Of a DNA stretch of 64,000 nucleotides, positions 1 to 8,247 are shown piece by piece. The first letter of the stretch is position 1. The number at the start of each line of letters is the position of its first letter. The position numbers were made by a program, and so were the translations under genes. Source of the stretch: Microbispora hainanensis (lineage in GTDB: Bacteria > Actinomycetota > Actinomycetes > Streptosporangiales > Streptosporangiaceae); NCBI RefSeq assembly GCF_036186745.1, contig NZ_CP108086.1, positions 6,448,001 to 6,512,000 of the forward strand, in the 5' to 3' direction. The notes under the pieces were generated by a model. It was not told the origin of the DNA. It saw only the letters and a program-made list of their open reading frames with translations, and made no database searches.

Positions 1-623
1 AGCCGGGCGCCGATGAGGTCGGCTCCCCTGCGGTCGGCGGCGGCACGGCCCCCGGCCGACGCCCGCACCAGGTCGCTCGTCCGCAGCAGCAGCGCGTTGA
101 CCTTGTCGCGGTGGGCGGCGACGTCCACGCCCAGCAGGTCGGCGGGGGTGCCCGTGGTCAGGCGTTCGGTCTCCTCGAACGCGGCGCGCAGCTCGGCGTG
201 GATCGGGCGGGTCACCGGCAGGGACATCGCCTCGTCCAGATACCACAGCAGCTCGTGCAGGTGCCGTACGACCGGGAAGACCTCGAACATCTGCGCCGCG
301 ATCCCCGGATCGTCGCGCCAGCTACGGCCGAAGGTGACCTGCGAGACCTTCTGCCCCGCCCCGAAGCAGTCGTAGACGGTGCAGCCGGGAAAGCCGCTGT
401 CGCGCAGCCGCGCGTGGATGCCGCAGCGGAAGTCGTCGCTCAGGTTGGGGCACGGCCGCCCGGCGTCCTTGCTGATCGCGAAGTCGGCCGAGGCGGCGAA
501 GGGCAGCGCCACGCAGCACAGCCCGAAGCAGTTCGCGCAGTCGGCCCGCAGGCCGGCCCGTCCCCCGCCGGGGCCGGCCGATGCCGTGGCGCGGGCGTCC
601 CCGTGGTCGTGCGTGTCGGGCAC
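1..623 (-). CDS. Pentapeptide-repeat protein with cysteine-rich N-terminus (3' end cut by window)
   Basis: The reading frame runs off the left edge, so only the first ~207 residues are present. GTG at 623 is chosen because GAGGAG lies about 9 bases upstream. Residues ~33-95 hold a dense cysteine set (CANCFGLCCVALPF, then CPNL, CGIH, GCTVYDCFG). This is a known N-terminal signature of a family of actinobacterial pentapeptide-repeat proteins. The last visible residues (ADLIGARL) look like the first A(D/N)LXX pentapeptides of the right-handed beta-helix, which would continue outside the window. The cysteines could bind metal, but the function is unknown. No partner gene is visible; the SDR gene upstream on the same strand is 135 bp away. 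The family call is fairly sure, the role is not. Confidence 0.7.
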   Translation of the reverse strand, partial: MPDTHDHGDARATASAGPGGGRAGLRADCANCFGLCCVALPFAASADFAISKDAGRPCPNLSDDFRCGIHARLRDSGFPGCTVYDCFGAGQKVSQVTFGRSWRDDPGIAAQMFEVFPVVRHLHELLWYLDEAMSLPVTRPIHAELRAAFEETERLTTGTPADLLGVDVAAHRDKVNALLLRTSDLVRASAGGRAAADRRGADLIGAR

Positions 624-758
624 CGTGCCTGATCTCCTCGTGTTCCGTGGGCGCGCGGCCGCTCGCCGTCCCGCTAGAACGTATCCCACCGAACGCACGC
701 GGTGCGCCCGGCGGCCAGCCCCGTGAGGCGGCCGGCCGCCGGGCGCGAGGCACACGGG

Positions 759-1505
759 TCACACGGCCACGCGGCCGCCGTCCACGTGCAGGGTCGTGCC
801 GTGGACGAAGCTCGCCCGTGGCGAGGCCAGGAACACGATGGCCTCGGCGATCTCCTCCGGGCTCGCGGGGCGTCCGGCGGGCCCGGCCTGAGCGAGGTCG
901 TCGAGGTCCCCGCCCATGGGGGCGGTGCCCTCGGTGCGCGTCGGGCCGGGGCTCACCGCGTTGACCCGTACGCCCCGGGGGCCGAACTCCGCCGCCCAGG
1001 ACTTCGTCAGGAGCACCATCGCGGCCTTGCTCGACCCGTACAGGCCCATGCCGGCGAGGCCGAACTCCGCGACCATCGTGGTCACGTTGACGATCGCGCC
1101 GTTGCCGCGGCCGGCCATGGCCGGGGCGAGTTCGGCGACCAGGAAGTAGGGAACTTTGACGTTCAGGTCGAAGACCGCGTCGAAGTCCCGTTCACTGGTC
1201 TGGGCCGTGGGCCCGAACGGATAGATCCCGGCGTTGTTCACGAGCACGTCCACGTGCCCGAGCAGCGCGGTCGCGCTCCTCGCCAGAGAACGCGCCGACG
1301 CCTCGTCGCGCAGGTCGGCCCGCACGAAGTGGGCCTCGCCGCCGAGAGCGCGGATCTCCTCGACCACTTCCTTGCCCCGCGTCTCGTCTCGGCCGGACAG
1401 CACGACCCGGGCGCCGAGCCGGGCCAGCGCCCGGGCGGTCGCCCGCCCGATGCCGCTGGTGCCCCCGGTTATCAGCGCGCCGGTTCCCGACAGTTCTGCG
1501 GTCAT
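759..1505 (-). CDS. SDR-family NAD(P)-dependent oxidoreductase
   Basis: A 248-residue classical short-chain dehydrogenase/reductase of normal length. The cofactor motif TGGTSGIG is near residue 13, NNAG lies in the middle, and the catalytic Ser/Tyr-x3-Lys region reads YGSSK. The C-terminus has the usual HGTTLHVDGG. The ATG at 1505 is preceded by AGAGG at good spacing. The frame stays open upstream to 1637, but that extension has no conserved sequence. The gene lies 160 bp downstream of a LysR gene on the same strand, so that regulator may control it or be co-transcribed with it. The substrate cannot be told from sequence. Soluble cytoplasmic enzyme. Confidence 0.85.
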   Translation of the reverse strand: MTAELSGTGALITGGTSGIGRATARALARLGARVVLSGRDETRGKEVVEEIRALGGEAHFVRADLRDEASARSLARSATALLGHVDVLVNNAGIYPFGPTAQTSERDFDAVFDLNVKVPYFLVAELAPAMAGRGNGAIVNVTTMVAEFGLAGMGLYGSSKAAMVLLTKSWAAEFGPRGVRVNAVSPGPTRTEGTAPMGGDLDDLAQAGPAGRPASPEEIAEAIVFLASPRASFVHGTTLHVDGGRVAV

Positions 1506-1665
1506 CGCTTCCACCTCTGCTGATTCACTGATCCTTCCGACCGGTCGCCGAGTGAGGCGACCGGGTGCGCAGGGTGCAAGCTCCGGCCGGGTACGGGAAC
1601 TTCCGGAACGGTCATAGTGGTGGCCGATGACGGCCATCAGGTGTTCCTCTGGCCGGCTGGGATGA

Positions 1666-2577
1666 TCACCGCGCGCCGTCCGGGTCGGGGAAGCCCGCGA
1701 TGAAGTCGGCCAGGTCGCGGCGGCGCGAGGTCGCCGGCCAGACCGCCCAGGTGCGCCGGACCAGCGGGTGACCGGCCAGGGGCGACCACGCGACGGCCGG
1801 AGGCAGCGGCTGCGGCCACTGCGGCGGCGCCAGTGCGAACCCCCTGCCCGTGCTCACGGCGGCGAGCTTGACCTCCGCGATCAGCTCCTGCCCCTCGGGT
1901 GCGGCAGGGCCGAGGTCAAGGCCGTGGCTGCGCAGGATCGCGGTCAGCTCGCCGAACCAGGCGGGGCTGCCGGAACGCGGGAAACCCACCCATTCCAGCC
2001 CGGTGAGCTCCTCCAGCCGGATGCCGTCGGGGCCACGCAGCTCGGCGGCCCGGTCGGCCGCGAGGAGCACGCCGAGCCGCTCCCTGGAGACGAGCATCGC
2101 GTCGAACTCCTGCCCCGGCGGACGCTCCCTGAGCAGGCCCACGTCGAGCTCACCGGCCTGCAGCGCGGCCAGTTGCGCCGCCGTGGACAGATGACGCGCC
2201 TGCACGCGGGTGCCGGGGTGGGCCACGGCGAGCTGCTCCAGCGGCGGGCCGAGCAGGTCGGACGGCACCTCAAGGGGAATCCCCACGCGCAGCACCCCGC
2301 CGTCCCCGCTCGCGTACGCGGCCATGGTCCGCAGTGCCCGATCGTGCCGGGCGAGCACGGCGCGCGCCTCGGCGAGCAGCGTCATCCCCGCCTCGGTGGG
2401 CCGGACTCCGGCGCTGCCGCGGACCAGCAGCTTCACCCCCAGCCGGCGCTCCAGCATGCCGACGGTCTGGGACAGCGCGGGCTGGCTCAGGTGCAGCCGC
2501 CGCGCCGCGGCCGACATGCCGCCCTCTTCGGCCACCACGACGAACGCCCGCAGTTCCCGCAGTTCCATGCCCGCCAT
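1666..2577 (-). CDS. LysR-family transcriptional regulator
   Basis: A 303-residue protein of usual LysR length. The N-terminal winged helix-turn-helix covers residues ~4-63 (SAAARRLHLSQPALSQTVGMLERRLG) and the effector-binding domain follows from ~90. ATG 2577 is chosen because GGAGGG lies just upstream. A second ATG three codons in (2568) gives the canonical MELRELRAF start and cannot be excluded. The upstream-extended frame (to 2928) lacks conservation. It reads toward the SDR gene on the same strand and diverges from a TetR gene, with 256 bp between the two starts. The inducer is unknown. Confidence 0.85.
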   Translation of the reverse strand: MAGMELRELRAFVVVAEEGGMSAAARRLHLSQPALSQTVGMLERRLGVKLLVRGSAGVRPTEAGMTLLAEARAVLARHDRALRTMAAYASGDGGVLRVGIPLEVPSDLLGPPLEQLAVAHPGTRVQARHLSTAAQLAALQAGELDVGLLRERPPGQEFDAMLVSRERLGVLLAADRAAELRGPDGIRLEELTGLEWVGFPRSGSPAWFGELTAILRSHGLDLGPAAPEGQELIAEVKLAAVSTGRGFALAPPQWPQPLPPAVAWSPLAGHPLVRRTWAVWPATSRRRDLADFIAGFPDPDGAR

Positions 2578-2732
2578 TTCACCCTCCCGGGAGCGGCGCG
2601 GCGCGAGTGACCGGCGCCTGCCCCCGATCCCCTCGCGGCCGGCCGGGGTCGTCGGCGGTCGTCGGTTCTGTGCCCTCTCCCACGCGAAGCGGTGCCGCAT
2701 CCGTGTCGTGCGAGCGGCGCATAAACCCGGCA

Positions 2733-2750
2733 CTGGACGATTTGGTCCAG
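2733..2750. promoter_or_regulatory. Inverted repeat, candidate TetR operator 1
   Basis: CTGGAC-GATTTG-GTCCAG: perfect 6-bp arms with a 6-bp spacer, ~85 bp before the TetR start at 2834. A second copy of the same TGGACG-N5-GTCCA architecture lies just after the TetR stop (3501-3518). The pairing around this gene suggests both are bound by its product. Confidence 0.55.
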
Positions 2751-2833
2751 TATGTGGTGGTATGTCGTAATTGTCAAGGTTGCTCCTCCGGCATGCCCCG
2801 GCAGGGCCGCTGTGGCCGAAGGTGGGGTTGCAC

Positions 2834-3493
2834 ATGGCCGTTCGAGGGCCGGAAAAGGGTTCTGCGAGGCTCACCGCACGCGGCGCGGCCACTCGCCGGC
2901 GCATCGTCGAGACCGCCGCGGACCTCATGTTCCGGCAGGGGGTGGCGGCGACGCCCCTCGATCAGGTGGTGGACGCCTGCGGCATCAGCAAGTCGCAGCT
3001 CTATCACTACTTCCCGGACAAGGACGCGCTGGTCGCCGAGGTGATCGCGATGCGGGAGCACCTCGTGGTCTCCGCACAGAAACCGCAGCTCGACCAGGTG
3101 CGCTCGATGCGAGATCTCGAACAGTGGCGCGATTCGCTGCTGGCGAATCTTCGGGAGCGCGGCATGCCGTACAAGTGCCCGATCGGCTCGCTGGCCAACG
3201 AGCTGTCCGGCCGCAGCGACGACGCCCGCCAGTCGCTGGCAGAGATCTTCGGCGCATGGCAGGGGCTGATCGCGGACAGCCTCGCCCGGATGCGGGAGAA
3301 CGGCGAACTCGATCCCGGGGTGGACCCGGGAGAACTCGCCGTCGGGGTCATCGCCGCCCTGCAGGGGGGCTACCTGCTCGCCGAGACGATGCAGGACGAG
3401 CAGCCCTTCATGGTCGCCCTCGACATGGCACTCGACCACGTGAAAGCGCACGTCAAGACCCCTGTCACCGATTTGACACAATCGGATAACTGA
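2834..3493 (+). CDS. TetR/AcrR-family transcriptional regulator
   Basis: 219 residues. The N-terminal TetR helix-turn-helix is at residues ~15-60 (RRIVETAADLMFRQGVAATPLDQVVDACGISKSQLYHYFPDK). The C-terminal ligand domain contains YKCPIGSLANEL, typical of the YxaF/LmrA-like TetR subgroup. ATG 2834 has AAGGTGGGG upstream; the frame is open further upstream without conserved residues. Matching inverted repeats sit before and immediately after the gene, which suggests autoregulation plus control of the following sensor kinase. The ligand is unknown. Confidence 0.85.
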   Translation: MAVRGPEKGSARLTARGAATRRRIVETAADLMFRQGVAATPLDQVVDACGISKSQLYHYFPDKDALVAEVIAMREHLVVSAQKPQLDQVRSMRDLEQWRDSLLANLRERGMPYKCPIGSLANELSGRSDDARQSLAEIFGAWQGLIADSLARMRENGELDPGVDPGELAVGVIAALQGGYLLAETMQDEQPFMVALDMALDHVKAHVKTPVTDLTQSDN

Positions 3494-3500
3494 CCGCAAA

Positions 3501-3518
3501 GTGGACGCAATCGTCCAC
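3501..3518. promoter_or_regulatory. Inverted repeat, candidate TetR operator 2
   Basis: GTGGAC-GCAATC-GTCCAC: perfect 6-bp arms and 6-bp spacer, beginning 8 bp after the TetR stop codon and ~40 bp before the sensor-kinase start. It shares TGGACG-N5-GTCCA with the site at 2733-2750. Confidence 0.55.
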
Positions 3519-3554
3519 TCTGCCTTGGTGGTGGCCCACCGGGGGCGGCAGGAA

Positions 3555-4901
3555 ATGGTGAGGCCGATGCGGTTCCTGCACTCGCTGCAGGCGCGCTACA
3601 CGACAGCGGCGACGACGCTGTTATTCCTGATCACGGCCTTGGGCGGCGTTAGCCTGGACCTGGCCGTCCGATACAGGATCGAGGACCGGGTGTTCTTCGA
3701 CGCCGAGCAGGTCGCCGCCCGGTGGAGCGCGCAGGTGCGCAGCGGCACACTGCCGCACCCCGCCTCCGTCTCCGGCGCCATCCACCTGGTCCAGCTGGTG
3801 GACGCCCGGGGCAGGATCCTGGTCGCCAGCCCGGACGCGGCGGGGCGGCCGCGGCTGAGCATGCTCCGGCCCCCGGCCGACGACCGGCTCCAACGGCGCG
3901 TCGAATGCGCCCCGGGCAGGCCGTGCCTCCTGCTCATGGCCAACCGGGTGTCGCCGGCCCCCGATGCCCCCGTCGTCTACGCCGGGACGGTCGAGCCGCC
4001 CCTGTGCGGGACGCACCGCCTCGAATACCTCATCGGAGGGGCCGGGCTCCTCATCGTCCTGTCGGGCGCCCGCCTGATGTGGTGGATCATCGGCCGGGCG
4101 CTGCGCCCCGCCGAGCGCCAGGCCCAGTTCGCCGCCGTCACCTCCCACGAGCTCAGGACACCGATCACCGGGCTGCGGCTGCAACTGGAGGAGGCGCTGA
4201 TCCACCCTGACCAGGTCAACCCCCGCGACACCATCCGGGGGGCGCTGTCGGCCGCCGGCCGCCTGGAGGCGATCGTGCAGGACCTGCTGGTGATGGCCCG
4301 GCTACGCGACGGCCGGGCGGAGCCGCACGAGCCGATCGACCTCGCGGCACTGGTCACCGCAGAGGCGGACACTCACTACGGCGGCACGCCGGTGAAGGTC
4401 TGCACGTCCGGGGACGTGTGGGTGCACGGCTCGCGGATCCAGCTGATCCGGCTGGTGGGCAACCTGCTGAGCAACGCGCGGCGGCACGCGGAGACCGGCG
4501 TCACGATCGGCGTCGCATCCGCCGACGGCCGGGCGGTCGTCACCGTGACCGACGACGGGAACGGCATCGCGCGCGCCGACCGCGAGCGGATCTTCGAGCG
4601 GTTCACCCGCCTGGACGAGGGGCGGTGCCGGGACTCCGGCGGCACCGGGCTGGGGCTCGCGATCTCCCGCGACATCGCCCACGCCCACGGCGGAACGCTG
4701 CGGATCGAGGACTCCCCACGCGGAGCACGGTTCGTCCTCCGGCTGCCGCTCCTCGACCGGAAAGCGACCGGCGGGCGGCGTTCCCCCCGTCCCGGGTGGA
4801 CGGACCACGGCCGGGAGTCCGGACCGGAGCCGGGGCCAGAACCGGAGCCGGGGCCAGAACCGGAACCGGGGCCAGAACCGGAACCGGGGCCGGACCGCTG
4901 A
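3555..4901 (+). CDS. Membrane sensor histidine kinase (orphan)
   Basis: 448 residues from ATG 3555; ATG 3567 is the alternative start, and neither has an ideal ribosome-binding site. Two membrane segments (residues ~17-38 and ~156-178) flank an extracytoplasmic sensor region. Then follow a very short linker, the HisKA H-box SHELRTP with phospho-acceptor H199, and HATPase motifs (N box LLSNARRH, DDGNGI, GTGLGLAI). The C-terminal ~25 residues are a low-complexity PEPG/PGPE tail encoded by an 18-bp tandem repeat. No response regulator is adjacent, which is unusual. The TetR gene just upstream and its second operator suggest TetR control. The signal is unknown. Confidence 0.85.
   Translation: MVRPMRFLHSLQARYTTAATTLLFLITALGGVSLDLAVRYRIEDRVFFDAEQVAARWSAQVRSGTLPHPASVSGAIHLVQLVDARGRILVASPDAAGRPRLSMLRPPADDRLQRRVECAPGRPCLLLMANRVSPAPDAPVVYAGTVEPPLCGTHRLEYLIGGAGLLIVLSGARLMWWIIGRALRPAERQAQFAAVTSHELRTPITGLRLQLEEALIHPDQVNPRDTIRGALSAAGRLEAIVQDLLVMARLRDGRAEPHEPIDLAALVTAEADTHYGGTPVKVCTSGDVWVHGSRIQLIRLVGNLLSNARRHAETGVTIGVASADGRAVVTVTDDGNGIARADRERIFERFTRLDEGRCRDSGGTGLGLAISRDIAHAHGGTLRIEDSPRGARFVLRLPLLDRKATGGRRSPRPGWTDHGRESGPEPGPEPEPGPEPEPGPEPEPGPDR
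4823..4891 (+). repeat. 18-bp tandem repeat encoding a PEPG tail
   Basis: About 3.5 copies of an 18-bp unit of the type CCAGAACCGGAACCGGGG at the 3' end of the histidine-kinase gene. The repeat stays in frame and encodes alternating Pro-Glu-Pro-Gly residues. Unit differences are mostly silent (GAGCCG versus GAACCG), consistent with slippage expansion. Confidence 0.8.
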
Positions 4902-5042
4902 CGACCCGGTGACCGGCGGCGGGCGCGACCACTCCACTCCACCCGCCACTCCACCCACCGGACCGCCCACCTGGCCGCCCACCTGGCCGTACGTGCCCGT
5001 GGCCGGACGTGGCGCTCCCCGGAGACACCTCCGGGAAAAATC

Positions 5043-5249
5043 TTGAAAAAAATCCGGGAGGCGTGTCGATCCGGGGGCGTCCCGTTCGAGGAGTGGGTGA
5101 AGGGCCGGGAGGGACCGGCCCCCTGGGAGCGCGTCGCCGCGCTCTACCGGGTGCTCGCCCACGTCTCGCCCTCCCCCGTGGTCGAGCTCAACCGCGCCGT
5201 CGCGGTCGCGATGGCCGGGGACCCCGCCCGCGCCGCCGCCTGCGCGTAG
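5043..5249 (+). pseudogene. Remnant of an ECF sigma factor C-terminal region
   Basis: Translation in this frame gives WERVAALYRVLAHVSPSPVV followed by ELNRAVAVAMAGDPARAAA and a stop. This closely resembles the conserved C-terminal extension (DUF6596-type) of large actinobacterial ECF sigma factors, where the pattern is W..I..LY..L....P.PVV.LNRAVAVAM. Only ~42 residues match. The sigma-2 and sigma-4 domains are absent, and the first ~20 codons are unrelated. It is therefore read as a decayed fragment, not a working gene. Homology is judged by eye. Confidence 0.5.
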
Positions 5250-5323
5250 CCCGGCCGGCGCCCAAGGCCCACATCCCAGACAGACCCCCGAGGTCGGCAC
5301 CCCCGCTTCTTCCGCGAACTCCA

Positions 5324-5350
5324 TTGACAAAGAGAATTTTTACGTACAAG
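5324..5350 (+). promoter_or_regulatory. Candidate promoter for ArsR gene
   Basis: TTGACA at 5324-5329 and TACAAG at 5345-5350 (15-bp spacing, slightly short) in an AT-rich island. The start of transcription would fall at or next to ATG 5363, which has no ribosome-binding site, so the mRNA may be leaderless. Confidence 0.4.
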
Positions 5351-5362
5351 ACTGTTTTTGCA

Positions 5363-5932
5363 ATGAGAGACGTCCTGTACCTGGAGCAGATCGAGCAGGC
5401 CGAGGCACTGCTCAAACCGCAGCGCATCGAAGTGCTGCGGCAACTGGCCGAGCCGCGCACGTGCACCGAGGTGGCGGCGGTGCTCGACCAGACGCCGCAG
5501 CGCGTCTATTACCACGTCAAACGCCTCGTGGAGGCGGGCCTGGTCGAGCAGGTCTCCGAACGGCGGGTGCGCGGCATCACCGAAGGCATCTACCAGGCGA
5601 GCGCCCGCTCCTACTGGCTGTCGCCGGGCCTGGTGGGCCGCATCGGCGGGCTGCGCCGGCGCCAGGACGAGCTCAGCCTGGGCTACCTGCTCGACCTCAT
5701 GGAAGAGGTGCAGGCGGACATCGCCGCCCTCGACCGCACCGCGCCGGAGCTGCCGTCCATCGGCGTGTCCGGCGAGGTGCACGTGTCACCGGAACGACGC
5801 CAGGAGTTCCTGGCCGACCTGCGCACCATGCTGCAGGACCTGTTCACCCGCTACGGCGGCGCAGAAGGCGACGCCTTCAAGCTCGTCGTTGCCTGCTATC
5901 CCCATCATTTCCGAGGAGACGACCATGACTGA
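5363..5932 (+). CDS. ArsR-type winged-helix regulator
   Basis: 189 residues. The winged helix-turn-helix at residues ~15-75 reads LKPQRIEVLRQLAEPRTCTE then VAAVLDQTPQRVYYHVKRL. This is the ArsR/HTH_20 pattern, without the metal-binding cysteines of the classical arsenic sensors. ATG 5363 is the first start that makes sense; the frame is open to 5009, but that part overlaps the sigma remnant and is arginine/proline noise. The stop overlaps the SRPBCC gene start by 8 bp, so the two are translationally coupled. This is the common ArsR-SRPBCC (AHSA1) module, in which the regulator controls its neighbour. Confidence 0.85.
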   Translation: MRDVLYLEQIEQAEALLKPQRIEVLRQLAEPRTCTEVAAVLDQTPQRVYYHVKRLVEAGLVEQVSERRVRGITEGIYQASARSYWLSPGLVGRIGGLRRRQDELSLGYLLDLMEEVQADIAALDRTAPELPSIGVSGEVHVSPERRQEFLADLRTMLQDLFTRYGGAEGDAFKLVVACYPHHFRGDDHD

Positions 5933-6776
5933 GCCGATGATCATCCGCGTCCGCCTCGCCGCCCCGGTGAAGGAGGTCCGCCACGCGCTGACCGACGCCG
6001 CGGCGATGCGGGTGTGGCTGGCCGAGCACGCCGAGTCCGACCTGCCCGGCCGGTACGCGTTCTGGGGCCGCCGTACGCCCGAGGGCGACGCCCCTCACCA
6101 GCGCGTCCTGCACGCCGACGACCACACGCTGCGCTTCGCCTGGCTGCTGGACGGCGTGGAGACGACCACCGAGATCACGCTGACGGAGGAGACCCCGGAC
6201 ACGACCGTCCTGGCTCTGTCGCAGACCCACTTCGACTTCCAGGACGTCATCACCGGGGCGAGCATCCGGGGCGTGCTGCAGACCTTCTGGTCGATGGCGC
6301 TGTCCAACCTGGCCGACTACCTCGAGGGGCGCGAGATCGGGCCCCAGCCCGACTTCACCTCGGCCGACTTCCGCGGCGAGACCGTCATCGACGCGCCGGT
6401 CGAGCAGGTCTTCGACTCCCTGGTCGACTCGGACAAGGCGAGCGACTGGTTCGGCTTCCCCGTCGGCATCGAGCCGCACGTCGGCGGGCGCTTCGCCATG
6501 GGCGGCCTGGACGCCGACCCGAGCCCCGCGAAGATCATCGATCTGGTTCCCGGCAAGACCATGGCGACCGACTGGGGACCGGCGGGCGTCGTCACCTGGG
6601 AGCTGGAGGACAGCGGCGGCAAGACCCGCCTGACGTTCGTCCAGAGCGGCTTCGACACCGGCAAGCCGCCGTACGCCGCCTGGACCGGCTGGCTCAGCGG
6701 CATCGCCGCGCTGCGCCGTTACCATGAGAACCCCGGCAGCCACCGGTTCTGGCTCCCCGCCGAGCCCGCGGCCTGA
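5925..6776 (+). CDS. SRPBCC (AHSA1-like) protein with two domains
   Basis: 283 residues with two START/AHSA1-type domains in tandem. The first (~5-135) starts MIIRVRLAAPVKEVRHALTD. The second (~145-275) reads ETVIDAPVEQVFDSLVDSDK and ends TWELEDSGGKTRLTF plus a final helix. Most family members have a single ~150-residue domain, so this is a tandem duplication. ATG 5925 follows GAGGAG. It overlaps the ArsR stop codon by 8 bp. Members bind hydrophobic ligands in a helix-grip pocket; the ligand here is unknown. Cytoplasmic. Confidence 0.85.
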   Translation: MTEPMIIRVRLAAPVKEVRHALTDAAAMRVWLAEHAESDLPGRYAFWGRRTPEGDAPHQRVLHADDHTLRFAWLLDGVETTTEITLTEETPDTTVLALSQTHFDFQDVITGASIRGVLQTFWSMALSNLADYLEGREIGPQPDFTSADFRGETVIDAPVEQVFDSLVDSDKASDWFGFPVGIEPHVGGRFAMGGLDADPSPAKIIDLVPGKTMATDWGPAGVVTWELEDSGGKTRLTFVQSGFDTGKPPYAAWTGWLSGIAALRRYHENPGSHRFWLPAEPAA

Positions 6777-6859
6777 CCGGCCCCGACGACCCCGCCCCCA
6801 CCAGCCCCGCCCCACCAGCACGGCCCCGCCCTCACACATGAACCGGAGTGTGATCGGTC

Positions 6860-7714
6860 ATGACGGTGACCCCGGACGTCCTCACCTACTACGAGCAGGG
6901 CAAGGAGGACGGCAGGCTCCGTACGGGCCGGGGCCGGCTGGAGCTGTGGCGGACGCAGGACGTGCTGCGCCGGGCCCTGCCGTCACCACCCGCCCGGGTG
7001 CTCGACATCGGCGGCGGCACCGGGGTGCACGCCGAGTGGCTGGTCGCCGACGGCTACGAGGTCGAACTGCTCGACCCGGTCCCGCTCCACGTCGAGCGGG
7101 CCGGGGCCCTGCCGGGCGTGACCGCGCGGCTGGGCGACGCACGCGACCTGCCCCTGCCGGACACGAGCGCCGACGCGGTCCTGCTGCTGGGCCCGCTCTA
7201 TCACCTGCCCGACCGCGCCGACCGGGTCACCGCCCTGGCCGAGGCGCGCCGCGTGGTGCGCCCCGGCGGGCTGGTGGCCGCCGCCACGATCAGCCGCTAC
7301 GCGGCCGTGCACGACATGGTCTACCTGGGGGTCTACGAACACGAGCCGCACCGCCGGGCCGCCCGGGAGGCCATGGAGAACGGCCGCCTGCTGGGTCCTG
7401 CGCAGGGCTTCCCCGCCTACCTGCACGAGCCCGACGAGGTGCCGGGGGAGTTCGCCGACGCCGGGCTCCCCGGCGCCGAGCGCTACGGCCTGGAGGGCGC
7501 CTTCTGGCTGGACGGCGACGTGGACGACTGGCTCGACGACCCCGAGCGCCGCAGGCTCATGCTCGACGCCCAGCGCACGCTCGAACGCGTGCCGTCGCTT
7601 CTCGGGGTCAGCGGGCACCTGCTCACTCTCGCCCGCCGTCCGGCGCAGGCTCCTGCTTCGCCTTCGGGCGGGCACGCAGGTGGGCGCGCTCGCCCTGGCT
7701 GCCGAACAGGCTGA
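6860..7714 (+). CDS. Class I SAM-dependent methyltransferase
   Basis: 284 residues. SAM-binding motif I is VLDIGGGTGVHAEWL (residues ~48-62), the acidic post-I strand is VELLDP, and motif II/III region is SADAVLLLGPLYHL. The recognisable domain ends near residue 255 at SGHLLTLARRP. The last ~28 residues read antisense through the 3' end of the convergent XRE-cupin gene (92-bp overlap), so the tail may be a lost stop codon. The substrate is unknown. Confidence 0.8.
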   Translation: MTVTPDVLTYYEQGKEDGRLRTGRGRLELWRTQDVLRRALPSPPARVLDIGGGTGVHAEWLVADGYEVELLDPVPLHVERAGALPGVTARLGDARDLPLPDTSADAVLLLGPLYHLPDRADRVTALAEARRVVRPGGLVAAATISRYAAVHDMVYLGVYEHEPHRRAAREAMENGRLLGPAQGFPAYLHEPDEVPGEFADAGLPGAERYGLEGAFWLDGDVDDWLDDPERRRLMLDAQRTLERVPSLLGVSGHLLTLARRPAQAPASPSGGHAGGRARPGCRTG

Positions 7715-8237
7715 GGAACTCGACCGCGCCCTCGTCGGCGGCGCCGAACCAGTGCGGCAGCCGGGTGTCGAACTCGGCCGCCTCCCCTGGAGACAGCACC
7801 AGATCCCGCTCGCCGAGGACGAGCCGCAGCCGCCCGTTCAGCACGTAGAGCCACTCGTAACCCTCGTGGGTCTTCGGCTCCGGCGACCTCCTGGCGCTGC
7901 CCGCCGGGATCACCAGCTTGTACGCCTGGATGCCCCCGGCCCGGCGGGTCAGCGGCAGCATCGTCATCCCGAAGCGGACGACCGGCCGCAGATGGATGCG
8001 CGGATCCCCCGTCGGCGGGGCGTCCACGAGCTCGTCGAGCGTGACCCCATGGGCCTTGGCCAGGGGCAGCAGCAGTTCGAGGGTCGGCCGCCGCGCGCCC
8101 GACTCCAGCCTCGACAGCGTGCTCACCGAGATGCCGGTCGCCGCCGACAGGTCGGCGAGCGTCGTCTCGCGCTGTTTGCGCAGCGCACGCAGCCGGGGCC
8201 CGACCGAGACGAGCGCGTGTTCGAGGTCGTCGTCCAC
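7623..8237 (-). CDS. XRE-family regulator with cupin sensor domain
   Basis: 204 residues from GTG 8237, giving MDDDLEHALVSVGPRLRALR, the usual start in this family. The helix-turn-helix covers ~15-70 (TTLADLSAATGISVSTLSRLESG). The cupin domain covers ~95-185 (KTHEGYEWLYVLNGRLRLVL, then LSPGEAAEFDTRLPHW). The DNA-binding domain fits the XRE fold and the cupin would sense a small ligand. Upstream ATGs (8270, 8303) extend the frame without conserved residues. A TTGCC-N5-GGCAA palindrome lies 11 bp before the GTG. A -10-like CAATCT 7 bases before the start suggests a leaderless, autoregulated message. Divergent from the antiporter genes. Confidence 0.8.
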   Translation of the reverse strand: MDDDLEHALVSVGPRLRALRKQRETTLADLSAATGISVSTLSRLESGARRPTLELLLPLAKAHGVTLDELVDAPPTGDPRIHLRPVVRFGMTMLPLTRRAGGIQAYKLVIPAGSARRSPEPKTHEGYEWLYVLNGRLRLVLGERDLVLSPGEAAEFDTRLPHWFGAADEGAVEFLSLFGSQGERAHLRARPKAKQEPAPDGGRE

Positions 8238-8247
8238 GCACGCCAGA

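Larger units (their letters stand above)
4902..5362. other. Gap between sensor kinase and ArsR gene
   Basis: No intact gene. It holds short CCACTCCAC/CCACCTGG direct repeats (about 4928-4988), an ECF sigma-factor remnant (5043-5249), and an AT-rich stretch at ~5320-5362 that looks like the ArsR promoter. Confidence 0.6.
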
